From Natronomonas pharaonis DSM 2160 (GTDB lineage: Archaea > Halobacteriota > Halobacteria > Halobacteriales > Haloarculaceae): a stretch of DNA of 64,000 bases. Position 1 is the first letter of the stretch, and each line of letters opens with the position of its first letter. Positions 1-9,697 of the stretch are shown here, one piece after another. The stretch lies in contig NC_007426.1 in NCBI RefSeq assembly GCF_000026045.1, positions 310,001 to 374,000 on the forward strand, read 5' to 3'. The position numbers were made by a program, and so were the translations under genes. The notes under the pieces are model-generated. The model was not told where the DNA came from. It was given only the letters and a program-made list of their open reading frames with translations, and made no database searches.

Positions 1-814
1 TGTGGCGGTCCGGCGCGTCGTTGAACGCCTGTCTGGTGTGGACGTACTCATGCACCCACGCGCTGCGGGCCGTATCGAGCGGCTCGCGGTCCCGAACCCA
101 CATGTCGCCGGCCGGCCCGCGCTGTAGTCCCGCCGGCCCCCACTCGTGGAACTCGGTCGGCGCGGCGATGGCGAAGACGTTCTCGTTCCGGGAGCCGATA
201 TCGAGCCGCCCGGACGCGGCGGTCAGCGAGTCGAGGATGGCCTCCGGCGATTCTCGGAGGTCGGCGGCCGCCGGAACGACGAGGCTGAACTGCTGGCCGG
301 CAGCGGTCCGGGTATGCTGTTCATACGGGCCGAGATACGCCATGTGGCTGCTCGCGACGCCGGGGCCGTCGACCCGGCTTTCTCTGACAACTTCAGCGTC
401 GGGGCCACGCCAAGAGAGGCCGATAAGCGGCGTTCTGACGATGGCCCACTCATCAGCATCGACATAAAAGAGCCCCTCGTGGCCGCCGCGCTGCTCTCTG
501 ACGGTCGCCTCGTAGGCATACTCGACGGTTGGCTCTGTCGTCTCGCCCGTCCACTCGAAGGTCCGGTCGTCAGTCTGGCTGAAGCCGACAGCCCGCTCCG
601 GAACGGCCCCTTCCGGTAGCGTCACTTCGAGTTCGGCGGTGTTTTCAGGAACCGACACCGCTGTCTCGACCGCGATATAATCGTCGCGGTCGTCCTGTGC
701 GAGCGTGTTCTCAACGTCGATACTCGCGGCTGCGGCGGGTGTGGTGAACGCTGCGAGGACGAACAGCAATACCACGGCCGAAAGCAGCGGCACGACGACG
801 TGCCGACGTTCCAT
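1..814 (-). CDS. Secreted HEXXH zinc-peptidase-like protein (5' part, runs off window)
   Basis: The reverse strand is open without a stop from an ATG at 814 to the window edge, giving about 271 residues and missing the C-terminus. The N-terminus is a signal peptide or membrane anchor: basic MERRH, a hydrophobic stretch, then an Ala-rich cleavage-like region near residue 30. Beta-rich extracellular-looking sequence follows. Near the window edge the protein reads WVHEYVHTRQ, an HEXXH zinc-binding motif, so I infer a secreted or surface metallopeptidase of the gluzincin/M1-M61 type. The downstream Glu ligand lies outside the window. The ATG shares its A with the ileS stop codon (TAATG), so it is probably translated by coupling to ileS. 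The exact family is not certain. Confidence 0.72.
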   Translation of the reverse strand, partial: MERRHVVVPLLSAVVLLFVLAAFTTPAAAASIDVENTLAQDDRDDYIAVETAVSVPENTAELEVTLPEGAVPERAVGFSQTDDRTFEWTGETTEPTVEYAYEATVREQRGGHEGLFYVDADEWAIVRTPLIGLSWRGPDAEVVRESRVDGPGVASSHMAYLGPYEQHTRTAAGQQFSLVVPAAADLRESPEAILDSLTAASGRLDIGSRNENVFAIAAPTEFHEWGPAGLQRGPAGDMWVRDREPLDTARSAWVHEYVHTRQAFNDAPDRH

Positions 815-3800
815 TACCGCTCGGATACTGGGTCGATGGTAATGGTTATGTCGGTCGACTCAACGTCCCATACGCGTTCGTGGCCGGCGTTGAGGTCGGC
901 GAACTCGGCCGCCCGGACCTCGTCGGCGATGAGGCCCTCGTGTTCGTCGACGAGGGTAGCCACCCGCTCGTCGGCGATGTCGAGGTCGACGCGGATTTCG
1001 GCCTCGATGTCCAAATCGAGGTCTTTGCGCATCTCTTGGACCCGCCGGATAACCTCGCGGGCGTAGCCCTCGCTTTCGATGTCTTCGGTCAGTGCCGTGT
1101 CGACGTAGACGACACCGCGGTCGTCGCCGTCGACGGTGAAGGCTGTCCCCTCGACGCCCTCCGGCGTCTCGGTGTTAAACGAGACCATCTCGTCTGTCAG
1201 CTCGATATCCCGGCCCAGCTCCGTCTCGACGGCGGCTTCGAGCGCTTCGACGGCGGTGTCGGTCACCGAGACGGCGTTGATGGCGTTCATCACCTCACCG
1301 GCTTCGTCGCCGAACGTCGGCCCGAGTACCGACATGTCTGCGCGGGCGGTGTAGGACAGTTCCTCCCAGTCGGAGCCGGGCTCGACGAGTTCGATTTCGC
1401 GGGCGTTGAGCCGGTCCCGGAGGAGGTCCCGATGCCGGTCGACGGCCTCGGCGGCCCGGTCGTCGTCGGCGGCGACGACGACGCGGGTAACCGGCCAGCG
1501 GAGCTTTCGCTCGGCCTGCTGGCGAGCGTTGGAGCCGGCTTCCTCGACCGCGGCGACGATGTCGACGTCGGTTTCGAGCTGTGGGTCGCGGAACCGCTCG
1601 TCGGGGTCGGGCCAATCGGCCATGTGGACCGTCTCGTGGCCGCCGTCGCCGGTCAGCGTGCCGTATATCTCCTCGGCGACGAAGGGCGCATACGGCGCGA
1701 GCAGCTTCGTCGTCTCGACGAGCACGTGATGCAGCGTCGCGTAGGCCGCCAGCTTGCTCTCGGAGGTCTCTTCTTCCCACATCCGCTCGCGGACGACTTG
1801 GATGTAGAACCGCGAGACATCCTCAACGATGAACGCGAGCAGTTCATCGAGGGCCTTGTCCTGTCGGAAGTTCTCCCAGTGGTCGGTCATCTCGGCGGTG
1901 ACCGTCGACAGCCGCGAGAGGACCCACTCGTCGACCGTCTCCAGCGCTGCCTCATCGAGGGCGACGGCGTCGGGGTCGAAGTCATCGAGCCGCATGTACG
2001 GCAGCGGGAACCGGAAGACGTTCCAGAGGATGTTGAGGTCCCGCTGGCGGTTCTCCATCTCGTCCCACGAAAAGCGCATGTCGTCGCCCTGCGGGTTCTG
2101 TGTCAGCAGGAACAGCCGCATCGGGTCCGCGCCGTGGCGGTCGATGGCCTCCTGTGGGGCGACGATATTGCCGATGGATTTCGACATCTTGCGGCCGTCC
2201 TCTGCGAGCGCCCAGCCATGCATCAACACCGTCTCATAGGGGGCTTCACCGAGGGCGGCACTTCCCATCCCGAGTTGCGACCAGAACCACCCACGGGTCT
2301 GGTCGTGGGCCTCCATGATGAGGTCGGCCGGCCACAGCTCCTCGAAGTCGTCTTCGTTTCCGGGGTAGCCGAGCGTCCCCCACGAGGCGACCGACGAATC
2401 GAGCCACACGTCGAAGACGTCCGGCACGCGGGTGTAGGTGGTGCCGTCTGCGGTGATGGTCAGGTCATCGACGGTGTCCTTGTGGAGGTCGACGCTCTCG
2501 GGGTCGATGTCCTGGTCGACGCGTTCTGCGAGTTCCTCGCGGGTCGAGACGACGATGGCCTCCTCGACGTCGCCGCTCCAGTCGTCGGGCGTCCAGATGG
2601 GGATGGGGATGCCCCAGTAGCGCTGCCGGGAGACGTTCCAGTCGGGCGATTCCTCGATGAACGACCGGAAGCGGTTGTCACGGGCTTCCTGTGGGAACCA
2701 CTCGCTTTCCTCCATGTTCGCGAGCAGTTCGTCTTTGATGTCGGTCACCGTGATGAACCACTGGTCTGTGACCATCTGGATGATGGGCGTGTCACAGCGC
2801 CAGCAGTGGCCGTAGTCGTGGTTGACGGTGCCGCGCGACAGGAGCAGCCCCTTCGCTTCGAGGTCATCCATGATGGCCGCGTCGGCGTCCTTGACGAACT
2901 GACCGGCGTAGTCGCCGGCTGCGTCCTCGTAGACGCCGTCAGGACCGACCGGACAGAAGACTGAAAGTCCGAGTTCCTGTCCGCGCTCGAAGTCGACCTC
3001 ACCGTGGCCGGGCGCGGAGTGGACCAGCCCGGTGCGGTCGGCTTCGACGTAGTCGGCCCCGTAGACTTCGAGTGCGCCCTCGAAGGCGGGCGCTTCGGGA
3101 ACCTCCTCTCGGAGCGGGTGTTCGTAGCGCCAGCCGACGAGGTCGCTACCCTCGTGCTCGCCGACGACTTCGTAGTCCTCGTAGCCGCCGTGGTCGACGA
3201 CATCCTCGACACAGGGCTCGCCGACGTAGAGCGTCTCGGTTCCGTCGCCGGTGTCGACCTCGATGGCCTGATAGGTCATCTCCTCGTCGACGGCGACGAA
3301 GGTGTTGGCCGGGACTGTCCACGGCGTGGTGGTCCAGATGACGAGGTGCCCCTCGCGCTCTGCCAGCGGGAACTTCACGTAAATCGAGGGGTCCTCGACG
3401 TGGTCGTACTCGACTTCGTTGTTGGCGATAGCCGTCTCACACCGGGGACACTGACTGATCGAGCGCTGTCCCTGCTCGACGAGGTCCCGGTCGTGTGCCT
3501 TGGAGAATCCCCACCACGCCGCTTCCATGTATTCGGGGTCGACCGTCTTGTAGGGGTCGTCCCAGTCCATCCAGACACCGAAGGATTTGAAATCCTCTTG
3601 GAGGCCTTCGAGCTGCTCTTCGGCGAAGGATTTGCATTCGTCGATGAAGTTCTGCTCGCCGAACTCCTCGATGTCCTTTTTGTTGTCGAAGCCAAGCCGT
3701 TCTTCGACCTTCGTCTCGATGGGTAGCCCGTGCATGTCGTAGCCGGGCCGGTCGGTAACGTTGTAGCCACGCATCCGGTGATAGCGGATGTAGGCGTCCT

Positions 3801-3999
3801 TTAGCGTCTTGTTCCACGTCGTCCCCATGTGGGCCGACCCGGAGGTGTAGGGCGGGCCGTCGACGAAGAAAAAGTCCTCGCCGTCGGCGCGGTGCTCGAC
3901 CGTCCTCTCGTAGGCGTCGACCTCGTCCCAGTAGTCGAAGACGCGGTCCTCGACCGCGTCGGGGTCGTACTGGTCGTCGACCTCGGCGAACCTGCTCAT
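814..3999 (-). CDS. ileS: Isoleucyl-tRNA synthetase
   Basis: Cytoplasmic class Ia synthetase of 1061 residues, charging tRNA-Ile with isoleucine. The N-terminal catalytic core has the HIGH-type motif as HMGT (about residues 57-60) after the PPYTSG signature. The KMSKS loop is intact ([11 protein letters not shown], near residue 607). A CP1 editing insertion lies between them, with CPRC and CWRC zinc-like cysteine pairs, and an anticodon-binding C-terminal half follows. Length and motif order match archaeal/eukaryotic-type IleRS. The start at 3999 gives the typical [14 protein letters not shown]-terminus. Its stop overlaps the start of the secreted peptidase-like gene. It is divergent from pfdB across about 200 nt that contain a tandem repeat. 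Confidence 0.98.
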   Translation of the reverse strand: MSRFAEVDDQYDPDAVEDRVFDYWDEVDAYERTVEHRADGEDFFFVDGPPYTSGSAHMGTTWNKTLKDAYIRYHRMRGYNVTDRPGYDMHGLPIETKVEERLGFDNKKDIEEFGEQNFIDECKSFAEEQLEGLQEDFKSFGVWMDWDDPYKTVDPEYMEAAWWGFSKAHDRDLVEQGQRSISQCPRCETAIANNEVEYDHVEDPSIYVKFPLAEREGHLVIWTTTPWTVPANTFVAVDEEMTYQAIEVDTGDGTETLYVGEPCVEDVVDHGGYEDYEVVGEHEGSDLVGWRYEHPLREEVPEAPAFEGALEVYGADYVEADRTGLVHSAPGHGEVDFERGQELGLSVFCPVGPDGVYEDAAGDYAGQFVKDADAAIMDDLEAKGLLLSRGTVNHDYGHCWRCDTPIIQMVTDQWFITVTDIKDELLANMEESEWFPQEARDNRFRSFIEESPDWNVSRQRYWGIPIPIWTPDDWSGDVEEAIVVSTREELAERVDQDIDPESVDLHKDTVDDLTITADGTTYTRVPDVFDVWLDSSVASWGTLGYPGNEDDFEELWPADLIMEAHDQTRGWFWSQLGMGSAALGEAPYETVLMHGWALAEDGRKMSKSIGNIVAPQEAIDRHGADPMRLFLLTQNPQGDDMRFSWDEMENRQRDLNILWNVFRFPLPYMRLDDFDPDAVALDEAALETVDEWVLSRLSTVTAEMTDHWENFRQDKALDELLAFIVEDVSRFYIQVVRERMWEEETSESKLAAYATLHHVLVETTKLLAPYAPFVAEEIYGTLTGDGGHETVHMADWPDPDERFRDPQLETDVDIVAAVEEAGSNARQQAERKLRWPVTRVVVAADDDRAAEAVDRHRDLLRDRLNAREIELVEPGSDWEELSYTARADMSVLGPTFGDEAGEVMNAINAVSVTDTAVEALEAAVETELGRDIELTDEMVSFNTETPEGVEGTAFTVDGDDRGVVYVDTALTEDIESEGYAREVIRRVQEMRKDLDLDIEAEIRVDLDIADERVATLVDEHEGLIADEVRAAEFADLNAGHERVWDVESTDITITIDPVSER

Positions 4000-4058
4000 A
4001 CGGAGTACATCCGGCCCCGCCGTTAAATGGGAATCGGTACCGCGCGCGGGAACGGCAA

Positions 4059-4102
4059 GACGGACACACCGGTATCAACAGACGGACACACCGGTATCGA
4101 CA
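4059..4102. repeat. 22-bp direct tandem repeat, two copies
   Basis: Two head-to-tail copies (4059-4080 and 4081-4102) of a 22-mer beginning GACGGACACACCGGTATC differ at one position. They sit in the divergent intergenic region between ileS and pfdB, 60-100 nt upstream of the ileS start codon. They could be a recent replication-slippage duplication or a doubled operator; nothing in the sequence decides this. Confidence 0.85.
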
Positions 4103-4205
4103 GGCGGACGTACCGTCGTCGACAGCACGAACGGCCGACGAGGACCAAACCCGCGGTCGCGGCGAAAGTGCGGGGTTTTTCCGTCCCGAAACCGAGGATG
4201 GAGGT

Positions 4206-4601
4206 ATGCAGGGTAACCTTCCGCCTGAAGCCCAAGAGAAAATCGAGGAGCTTCAGGACCTTCAGGAGACCGCACAGCAGGTCGCACAGCAGAAACAGCA
4301 GGCCGAAACCCAACTGCGGGAGTCCGAGACGGCACTGGAGACCCTCGACGACATCGAGGGTGACACCCAGATGTATCAGGAAGTCGGCGAGCTGCTCATC
4401 GAGACCGACTACGACGAGGCCTACGAGAACCTCGAAGAGAAGGTCGACAGCCTCGAAGTCCGCGTCGAGACGCTCACAAAGCAAGAAGAGCGTGTCCAAG
4501 ACCAGTTCGAGGGTCTCCAGGAAGAGCTCCAGGAGATGCTGCAGGGCGGCGCAGGCGGCGGCCCGATGGGTCCCGGCGGCCCCGGCGCAGGCGGCGCGTA
4601 A
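4206..4601 (+). CDS. pfdB: Prefoldin subunit beta
   Basis: Prefoldin beta, 131 residues, forms the alpha2-beta4 jellyfish-shaped holdase that captures nascent proteins and passes them to the thermosome. The sequence starts [20 protein letters not shown] and shows two long coiled-coil helices (about 1-45 and 70-115) around a central beta-hairpin segment with the conserved [13 protein letters not shown] region. It ends in a Gly/Pro-rich tail ([14 protein letters not shown]) common in haloarchaeal orthologues. The next gene begins 6 nt after its stop, so the two are co-transcribed; the pfdB-DUF3194 pairing is widespread in haloarchaea. Confidence 0.96.
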   Translation: MQGNLPPEAQEKIEELQDLQETAQQVAQQKQQAETQLRESETALETLDDIEGDTQMYQEVGELLIETDYDEAYENLEEKVDSLEVRVETLTKQEERVQDQFEGLQEELQEMLQGGAGGGPMGPGGPGAGGA

Positions 4602-4607
4602 TCGGCC

Positions 4608-4859
4608 GTGACTGCCGACGACAGCGACGAACCGACGGCCGACGAGATAGTCGAAGTCGCCTCGGACGCCGCCGAGGGGCTCATCCTCTCGCGGTACAAG
4701 CAGTCCGAAGTGACTGACATGGACGTGACGGTGCGATTCGAGGACGGCACCCTCGATGTCGATATCTACCTGAACGCGCCCGACGACCCCGACCCCGGGG
4801 CGGTCGCACAGGAAGCCGTCGAAGCGGCCGAGTCGGCCGTCGACGAACTCTTCGAGTAA
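4608..4859 (+). CDS. DUF3194 family protein, pfdB partner
   Basis: A small acidic protein of 83 residues with a GTG start 6 nt after pfdB. The pattern of an N-terminal helix, a strand region (VRFEDGTLDVDIYLN) and a C-terminal helix fits the archaeal DUF3194 family, normally encoded next to prefoldin beta. The function is unknown. Co-translation suggests a role near nascent-chain handling, which is inference. Confidence 0.82.
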   Translation: MTADDSDEPTADEIVEVASDAAEGLILSRYKQSEVTDMDVTVRFEDGTLDVDIYLNAPDDPDPGAVAQEAVEAAESAVDELFE

Positions 4860-4977
4860 CGGCCGCTTGTCGGCCGGCTACTGCCTCTCTGTAGCAACGC
4901 GACAGCCTCGGCGCTTCTGGCTGTATCTCCCCTGAAGATAATTTATCCTACACATATATTTGCAATAATGTATATGT

Positions 4978-5247
4978 ATGAGCTACGCGAAGCAGGACAC
5001 AGCACCGCCGACTACGAGATACGCGAAGTCGACGACAGCGGTGGTCGTCGGCTGGTTGGCCGCCTACGCCGCCTACCGCCTCGCACCGACGTGGTCGCGG
5101 CTCGATATCGACGAACTCGTTCCCGCGTTTTTGACGTTCGGCCTCGTCATCGGCTTCGGATTCGCGCTTGGCGTCTACGGGCTTTTCCGCGGCATCGAGA
5201 CGGCAGTCGCCGCCGGTCGCGTCCGGACGGCTGACGATGTCGATTGA
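4978..5247 (+). CDS. Small two-helix membrane protein, unknown function
   Basis: 89 residues with two hydrophobic segments (about 20-39 and 48-70) joined by a short acidic loop, and a hydrophilic tail. The ATG at 4978 is preceded by an AT-rich promoter-like stretch (4940-4977, including CATATATTT), consistent with a leaderless or nearly leaderless transcript. No family recognised. Its end lies 32 nt from the convergent DUF2070 gene. Confidence 0.7.
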   Translation: MSYAKQDTAPPTTRYAKSTTAVVVGWLAAYAAYRLAPTWSRLDIDELVPAFLTFGLVIGFGFALGVYGLFRGIETAVAAGRVRTADDVD

Positions 5248-5279
5248 CCGACGACGACTTCGCCAGTGTCGACTGCGAG

Positions 5280-7127
5280 TCACCCGGCAAGAAGAACGAC
5301 GAGCAGGCTCACGGTGAGCACAGCACCAACGACCACCAAGAGCAGTACGCCGCCGAGCTGGACCATCGCGTTCGCCGTCGACGCGAGCGTCTCGGTTCGG
5401 TCGGTCCCGAAGACGGTCGTCTCGGCCTCGGCGCTTCCGACCCCTGCGACGACCGGTTCGAGGTCGGCCGTGGCGTCGGCTTCGAGCGACTGCACGAGCG
5501 CGACCAGTTCGTCGCCGTCGAGGGCGTCGCCCACCCGGTTTGTCGCTTCGACGGTGTTGACGACGTGGGTGTCGGTCGTCGCGACTTCGACGGTGTCGGC
5601 CGCAAGCGCGTCCTGTATTCGCTCGCGGAGTCCGGGAACCATGTTGTTTCCGTCGACCAGCACGTAGGCGGTCCGGTCGCCGTCGGTATCGAAGACGGCC
5701 ACGCGGACCCCCAGCGGGCCGATGCCGTCGGTCGGCTTCCAGTCGGTCTCGCTGGCAGCGACACCGACCGAGAGCGGCCCACTGTCGGCCGCCGATAGCG
5801 CTGCGCCGAGTTCCCCGGCAGCACTCTGGATGTCGCCCGCCCGCCGGGAGCCGGGGGTAACCTGCCCCGGGCCGTCCCCGACCTGCCCGTTGCAGTTGTG
5901 TGCGTCGGCAACAAGCGCCGTCTCGAACCCTGCCGCCCGGAGTTCACCGGTCGCCGCCAGCCCGACCCCGAAGGCGATATCGTCGGCCGGCTCGGGGGCG
6001 TGCGTAATGACGGCGAACGCCCCGTCGCCGACGGCCTGTCCCACGAGCGTCGAGTCGCCCACAGTAGTCCGTCGGGCTCCCGTCGCCGCTTCGTGTTCGC
6101 CGGCGGCTTCGACTGCGTCATCGACAGCGTCGACAACCGGCTCAACCGCCCGCTCCGTGACGAGGTTGAAATCGTGGCCGGCAGTGCCGTGCAGCGGAAA
6201 CGAAAGCCCCGACGCGCGCTCGTCGAGACGAGCGGGGAGATTCCCACCGCCGATGTCGCCCATCGGTCCCGGGTGGACCATCGGCGCGACGAACCGTGCC
6301 TTCTCTGTGCCATCCGGTTGCCGGACGACCAGCGCCGACACCGGGACGACAGCGGTCTCGCCGAGTTCCTCGAAGAACGACTCTAGCTCCGTCGAGCCGT
6401 CGGCGATGTGGCCGATGAACCCCCGCACGAAATCCAGCACGGAGACGCCGAGGCTCCGCCGCCACGGCCGGTCGATAGCGATGAGAAACCCATAGACAGC
6501 AACCGCATAGACGGCACAAAGCGCGAGCAAAAGCGCGAAATCGACGGGGCGGACCGCATCGAGAACGGGTGCGGCGAAGGTCCCGACAAACGGGATGTCG
6601 GCGGCGGGGGCAAAGCCCAGATGCCGCGCGGCGTCGCTGTGGAGGAACACCAGCACGGCCGCGGCGACCGGCTGGATACTCGCCGGGATTGCGGCGACCG
6701 GCAGCGACTGCCGAGAGACCGCGAGGACGACAAACAGCCGAACGGCGAACATCGACGCCAGCGAGACGACGAGCGCGCCGACGATTGCGCCCGCGCCGAG
6801 ACCGGTGACGGCGACAGCAGCGGCGGCAACGACGATGGCGACGACGACGAGCAGTTCACAGAGAAAGGCGAGCAACGCCGAGCGGTTGTACGTGAGCCGC
6901 CCACCGAGCGGGCGGTCGACCCACGGCGTGAGAAACGCGGCGATGACCGTCGGAACGCCGACATAGACCATCCCGAGATAGGCGTCGTCGAGGACAAAGC
7001 CCGAATCGAAGGCGGCGACACCGGCGACAGCCGCCACCAGAAGCGTCAGAAAGAGGCTTGCCGACCAGTCCGGGGCGCGAAAGACGAACCGGGAGAGGGC
7101 GGCCAAGTCACGCTGGCTGTTGCTCAT
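5280..7127 (-). CDS. DUF2070 family integral membrane protein
   Basis: A 615-residue protein: an N-terminal block of about seven membrane helices (to about residue 225), a large soluble domain, and one C-terminal hydrophobic helix (about 590-613). The soluble domain has the DUF2070 hallmarks MVHPGPMGDIGGGNLP and DAHNC, rich in His, Asp and Cys and likely a metal or nucleotide site. This family is archaeal and uncharacterised; a membrane-anchored hydrolase is one possibility. The guaAa gene starts upstream on the same strand 30 nt away, so the two could be one transcript. Confidence 0.88.
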   Translation of the reverse strand: MSNSQRDLAALSRFVFRAPDWSASLFLTLLVAAVAGVAAFDSGFVLDDAYLGMVYVGVPTVIAAFLTPWVDRPLGGRLTYNRSALLAFLCELLVVVAIVVAAAAVAVTGLGAGAIVGALVVSLASMFAVRLFVVLAVSRQSLPVAAIPASIQPVAAAVLVFLHSDAARHLGFAPAADIPFVGTFAAPVLDAVRPVDFALLLALCAVYAVAVYGFLIAIDRPWRRSLGVSVLDFVRGFIGHIADGSTELESFFEELGETAVVPVSALVVRQPDGTEKARFVAPMVHPGPMGDIGGGNLPARLDERASGLSFPLHGTAGHDFNLVTERAVEPVVDAVDDAVEAAGEHEAATGARRTTVGDSTLVGQAVGDGAFAVITHAPEPADDIAFGVGLAATGELRAAGFETALVADAHNCNGQVGDGPGQVTPGSRRAGDIQSAAGELGAALSAADSGPLSVGVAASETDWKPTDGIGPLGVRVAVFDTDGDRTAYVLVDGNNMVPGLRERIQDALAADTVEVATTDTHVVNTVEATNRVGDALDGDELVALVQSLEADATADLEPVVAGVGSAEAETTVFGTDRTETLASTANAMVQLGGVLLLVVVGAVLTVSLLVVLLAG

Positions 7128-7157
7128 CGGCGGGCGGCTGACGGGCTGGTACAGCCG

Positions 7158-7712
7158 TCAATCGCCGGCACAGATGTCCCGGAAGTTCTCGAAGACCTCC
7201 TCGCCGGCTTCGGTGTGGGCGACTTCAGGGTGCCACTGGACACCGTAGCGGTTCCGGTCGGTGTCGCTCATGGCTTCGATGTTACAGACCTCGCTGGTGG
7301 CGGTCCGCTCGAAGCCGTCGGGGAGTTCCTTGACCTCGTCGGCGTGGCTGGCCCACACGCGGGTTTCAGGGGCCAGCGAGCCGATGAGCGGGTCGGATTC
7401 GTCTTCGATGGAGACTGTCACGTCCGCGTAGCCGCCGTAGTCGCCAGCACCGACGCGGCCGCCGAGTTCGGCCGCCATCAGCTGCATCCCGAGGCAGATG
7501 CCCAGTACGGGTATGTCGAGGTCGAGGTATGCCGGCGAGTGGCCGATACGGTCCATGTCGGGACCACCGGAGAGGACGATGCCGTCGGCGTCGATTTCCT
7601 CCGGCGGCGTGTCGTTGTCGATGAGTTCGGTGTCGACTCCGAGGTCACGAAGCGCGCGATGTTCCAGATGCGTAAACTGCCCGTGGTTGTCCACCACGAC
7701 GATTCGGGTCAT
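7158..7712 (-). CDS. guaAa: GMP synthase glutamine amidotransferase subunit (subunit A)
   Basis: Class I glutamine amidotransferase of 184 residues that releases ammonia from glutamine for the separate ATP-pyrophosphatase subunit GuaAb, which aminates XMP to GMP. The nucleophile Cys73 is in GICLGMQ and the His-Glu pair is in VQWHPEVAHTE near residue 166. The N-terminal VVVDNHGQFTHLEHRALRDLG is typical of archaeal split GMP synthases. The ATPase subunit is not in this window. The upstream region (7713-7800) is shared with the end of the next kinase gene. Confidence 0.95.
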   Translation of the reverse strand: MTRIVVVDNHGQFTHLEHRALRDLGVDTELIDNDTPPEEIDADGIVLSGGPDMDRIGHSPAYLDLDIPVLGICLGMQLMAAELGGRVGAGDYGGYADVTVSIEDESDPLIGSLAPETRVWASHADEVKELPDGFERTATSEVCNIEAMSDTDRNRYGVQWHPEVAHTEAGEEVFENFRDICAGD

Positions 7713-7800
7713 TTGGTGTCTGTACCGTCCCGACGATTAAAAAGCGTCTGAAACGGCCACGCGTGCGGTTCCGGGGCCGTCGCTGGCAACTGCCGGCGTC

Positions 7801-9597
7801 TCAGGTTCGTATCTCGAAGCGTGCGCCGCCGTCGTCGCTCTCGGTGAGCCGAAGCTCCCAGCCGTGGGCATCGATAATCTCGCGGACGATAGTCAGCCCG
7901 AAGCCGGTCCCCTCGTCGCTCGTCGAGTAGCCGGTCTCGAAAACCTGCTCGCGGTCCTCACGGTCGATGCCGGGACCGTCGTCTTCGATATAGAACCCGT
8001 CGTCGTTGAGGTCGCCAACGGTGACAGCCACACCGTCGCCACCGTGTTCGACGGCGTTGTGAAAGAGATTCTCGACGAGTTGGCGGAGCCGCGATTCGTC
8101 GGCGACGATATCCGTGTCTGACTCGATTTCGATGGTCGCACCGTTCGTCTCAACGGTCTCGCGGGCGGCTTTCGCGACCGTCTGCAGCGACAGCTGTTCG
8201 GTCTCTGTCGCTGGCTCTCCCTGTCGCGCCAGACTGAGTAGGTCGTCGATGAGCCGCTCCATGCGGTCGTGGGCGTTCTCGATATCATCGATGTGGTCGC
8301 TGTCGCAATCCTCGGCGAGTAGCTCCAGCCGCCCCGCAGCAACCCGCAACGGATTCCGGAGGTCGTGGCTCACGACGCTGGCGAACTCTTCGAGCCGCTC
8401 GTTTTTCCGTTCGAGCCGTTGCTGGCGTGTCTTGTGGTCAGTGATGTCGGCCGCGACGGCACAGACAGCCTGCGGCGTGCCGTCATCGCCGGCAATCGGC
8501 ACTTTGTGCGTCAAAAAGACTCGAGGACCATCCTCGGTCGGCACCTGTTCTTCGAGTTGAACCGGTTCGTCTGTCTCCAGAACCTGCCGGTCGTCGCCCC
8601 GAAGTTCGGTCGCCACTTCGGCCGGGAAGATATCGTAATCTGTCAGCCCGACAACCGACTCAGCATCGACATCGAACGTCTCTCTGAAATACTGATTCAT
8701 CAGCAGATATCGGCCATCCGCGTCCTTCAAGAAGAGTGCGACCGGAACGTTCTCGATAACAGACTGGAGCCGGTTGTTTTCGCCCGCAAGGCGGACTTCA
8801 CGGCGCTTTTGACTCGTGATGTCCCGGACCGTGCCGTGAATTCTGACGACACCGCTTTCGCCCCATTGTGGCTCACCGCGGGCGCGTAGCCAGACGGTCC
8901 CGCCGTCGTCGGACTCTCCGGTGAGCCGCAGCTCGATATCGTACGGTCGCCCCTCGTCGATGGCCGACCGCATGACGTCCCGGAGCTTCGCCCGGTCGTC
9001 GGGATGGTACAGCTCGATAGCATCGGACAGCGTCGGGTCGTATTCGGGAGAGACACCGTGTAGGACCGCTGTCTGGTCTGTCCAGTACAACACGTCACGC
9101 CGAACGTCGTACTCCCATGCGCCAATGCCGGCTATCTCCTGTGTCTTCTGCAGCAGGTCGTCACGGCGGCGGGTGTGGCCTTCGCGTTGTGGCTCATGCT
9201 CGTCGTCAGGCTGGTACTCTCGTGCCGCCTTGAGCACGCGGTTTGCCAGCAGCTCGTAGCGGTCTGCACTCTCACGTTTCGGAATGTATTCTGTGACCCC
9301 GGCCGCGACGGCACGGCTCGCGATGTCCTCGCTTCCCTCTCCGGTAAACAGCACGAACGGCAGGTCCGGATAGCGGTTTCGGACAGCGCGGAGAAGTTCG
9401 ATGCCGTCCCATCCGCCCATCGCATAATCCGCGATGACGCAGTCGAACGTCGATTCGGCGAGTCGGTCGAGAGCGACGGCGGGGTCGGTTGTCGTCTCGG
9501 CCTCGATAGCAGCGTGTTCCCGTTCGAGAAACTCGGCCGTAAGCGGCGCGAACCCGGGCTCGTCGTCGACGTGCAGCACGCGAACCGGGTCGGTCAT
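7801..9597 (-). CDS. Receiver-PAS-PAS hybrid histidine kinase
   Basis: 598 residues. The N-terminal receiver domain has phosphoacceptor Asp57 (FDCVIADYAMGGWDG) and an acidic pair at residues 11-12. Two PAS/PAC sensor domains follow (about 150-270 and 280-395), then a HisKA dimerisation helix with VVSHDLRNPL and a HATPase domain ending in GTGFGLTIV. No HTH output or transmembrane segment is seen, so this is a cytosolic sensor. An N-terminal receiver before the kinase is common in haloarchaea. The signal sensed is not deducible; neither PAS domain has a LOV cysteine. Confidence 0.92.
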   Translation of the reverse strand: MTDPVRVLHVDDEPGFAPLTAEFLEREHAAIEAETTTDPAVALDRLAESTFDCVIADYAMGGWDGIELLRAVRNRYPDLPFVLFTGEGSEDIASRAVAAGVTEYIPKRESADRYELLANRVLKAAREYQPDDEHEPQREGHTRRRDDLLQKTQEIAGIGAWEYDVRRDVLYWTDQTAVLHGVSPEYDPTLSDAIELYHPDDRAKLRDVMRSAIDEGRPYDIELRLTGESDDGGTVWLRARGEPQWGESGVVRIHGTVRDITSQKRREVRLAGENNRLQSVIENVPVALFLKDADGRYLLMNQYFRETFDVDAESVVGLTDYDIFPAEVATELRGDDRQVLETDEPVQLEEQVPTEDGPRVFLTHKVPIAGDDGTPQAVCAVAADITDHKTRQQRLERKNERLEEFASVVSHDLRNPLRVAAGRLELLAEDCDSDHIDDIENAHDRMERLIDDLLSLARQGEPATETEQLSLQTVAKAARETVETNGATIEIESDTDIVADESRLRQLVENLFHNAVEHGGDGVAVTVGDLNDDGFYIEDDGPGIDREDREQVFETGYSTSDEGTGFGLTIVREIIDAHGWELRLTESDDGGARFEIRT

Positions 9598-9697
9598 TTA
9601 CCAGATGTAACATTGACCGACCAATAATTCCGCTGGCCGTTTCTAGAGGCGATTCGAGCGGTGAGCCGCTCCGATGCGTTGTGAAAGACGACAACAG

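Noticed and set aside
880-2964. A long open frame on the + strand opposite ileS
   Set aside because: High-GC antisense frames are common in haloarchaea; its translation is repetitive VGD/DVD composition with no family features, while ileS on the other strand is certain.
6408-7751. A 447-codon + strand frame opposite DUF2070 and guaAa
   Set aside because: Spans two unrelated genes on the opposite strand and has no coding features.
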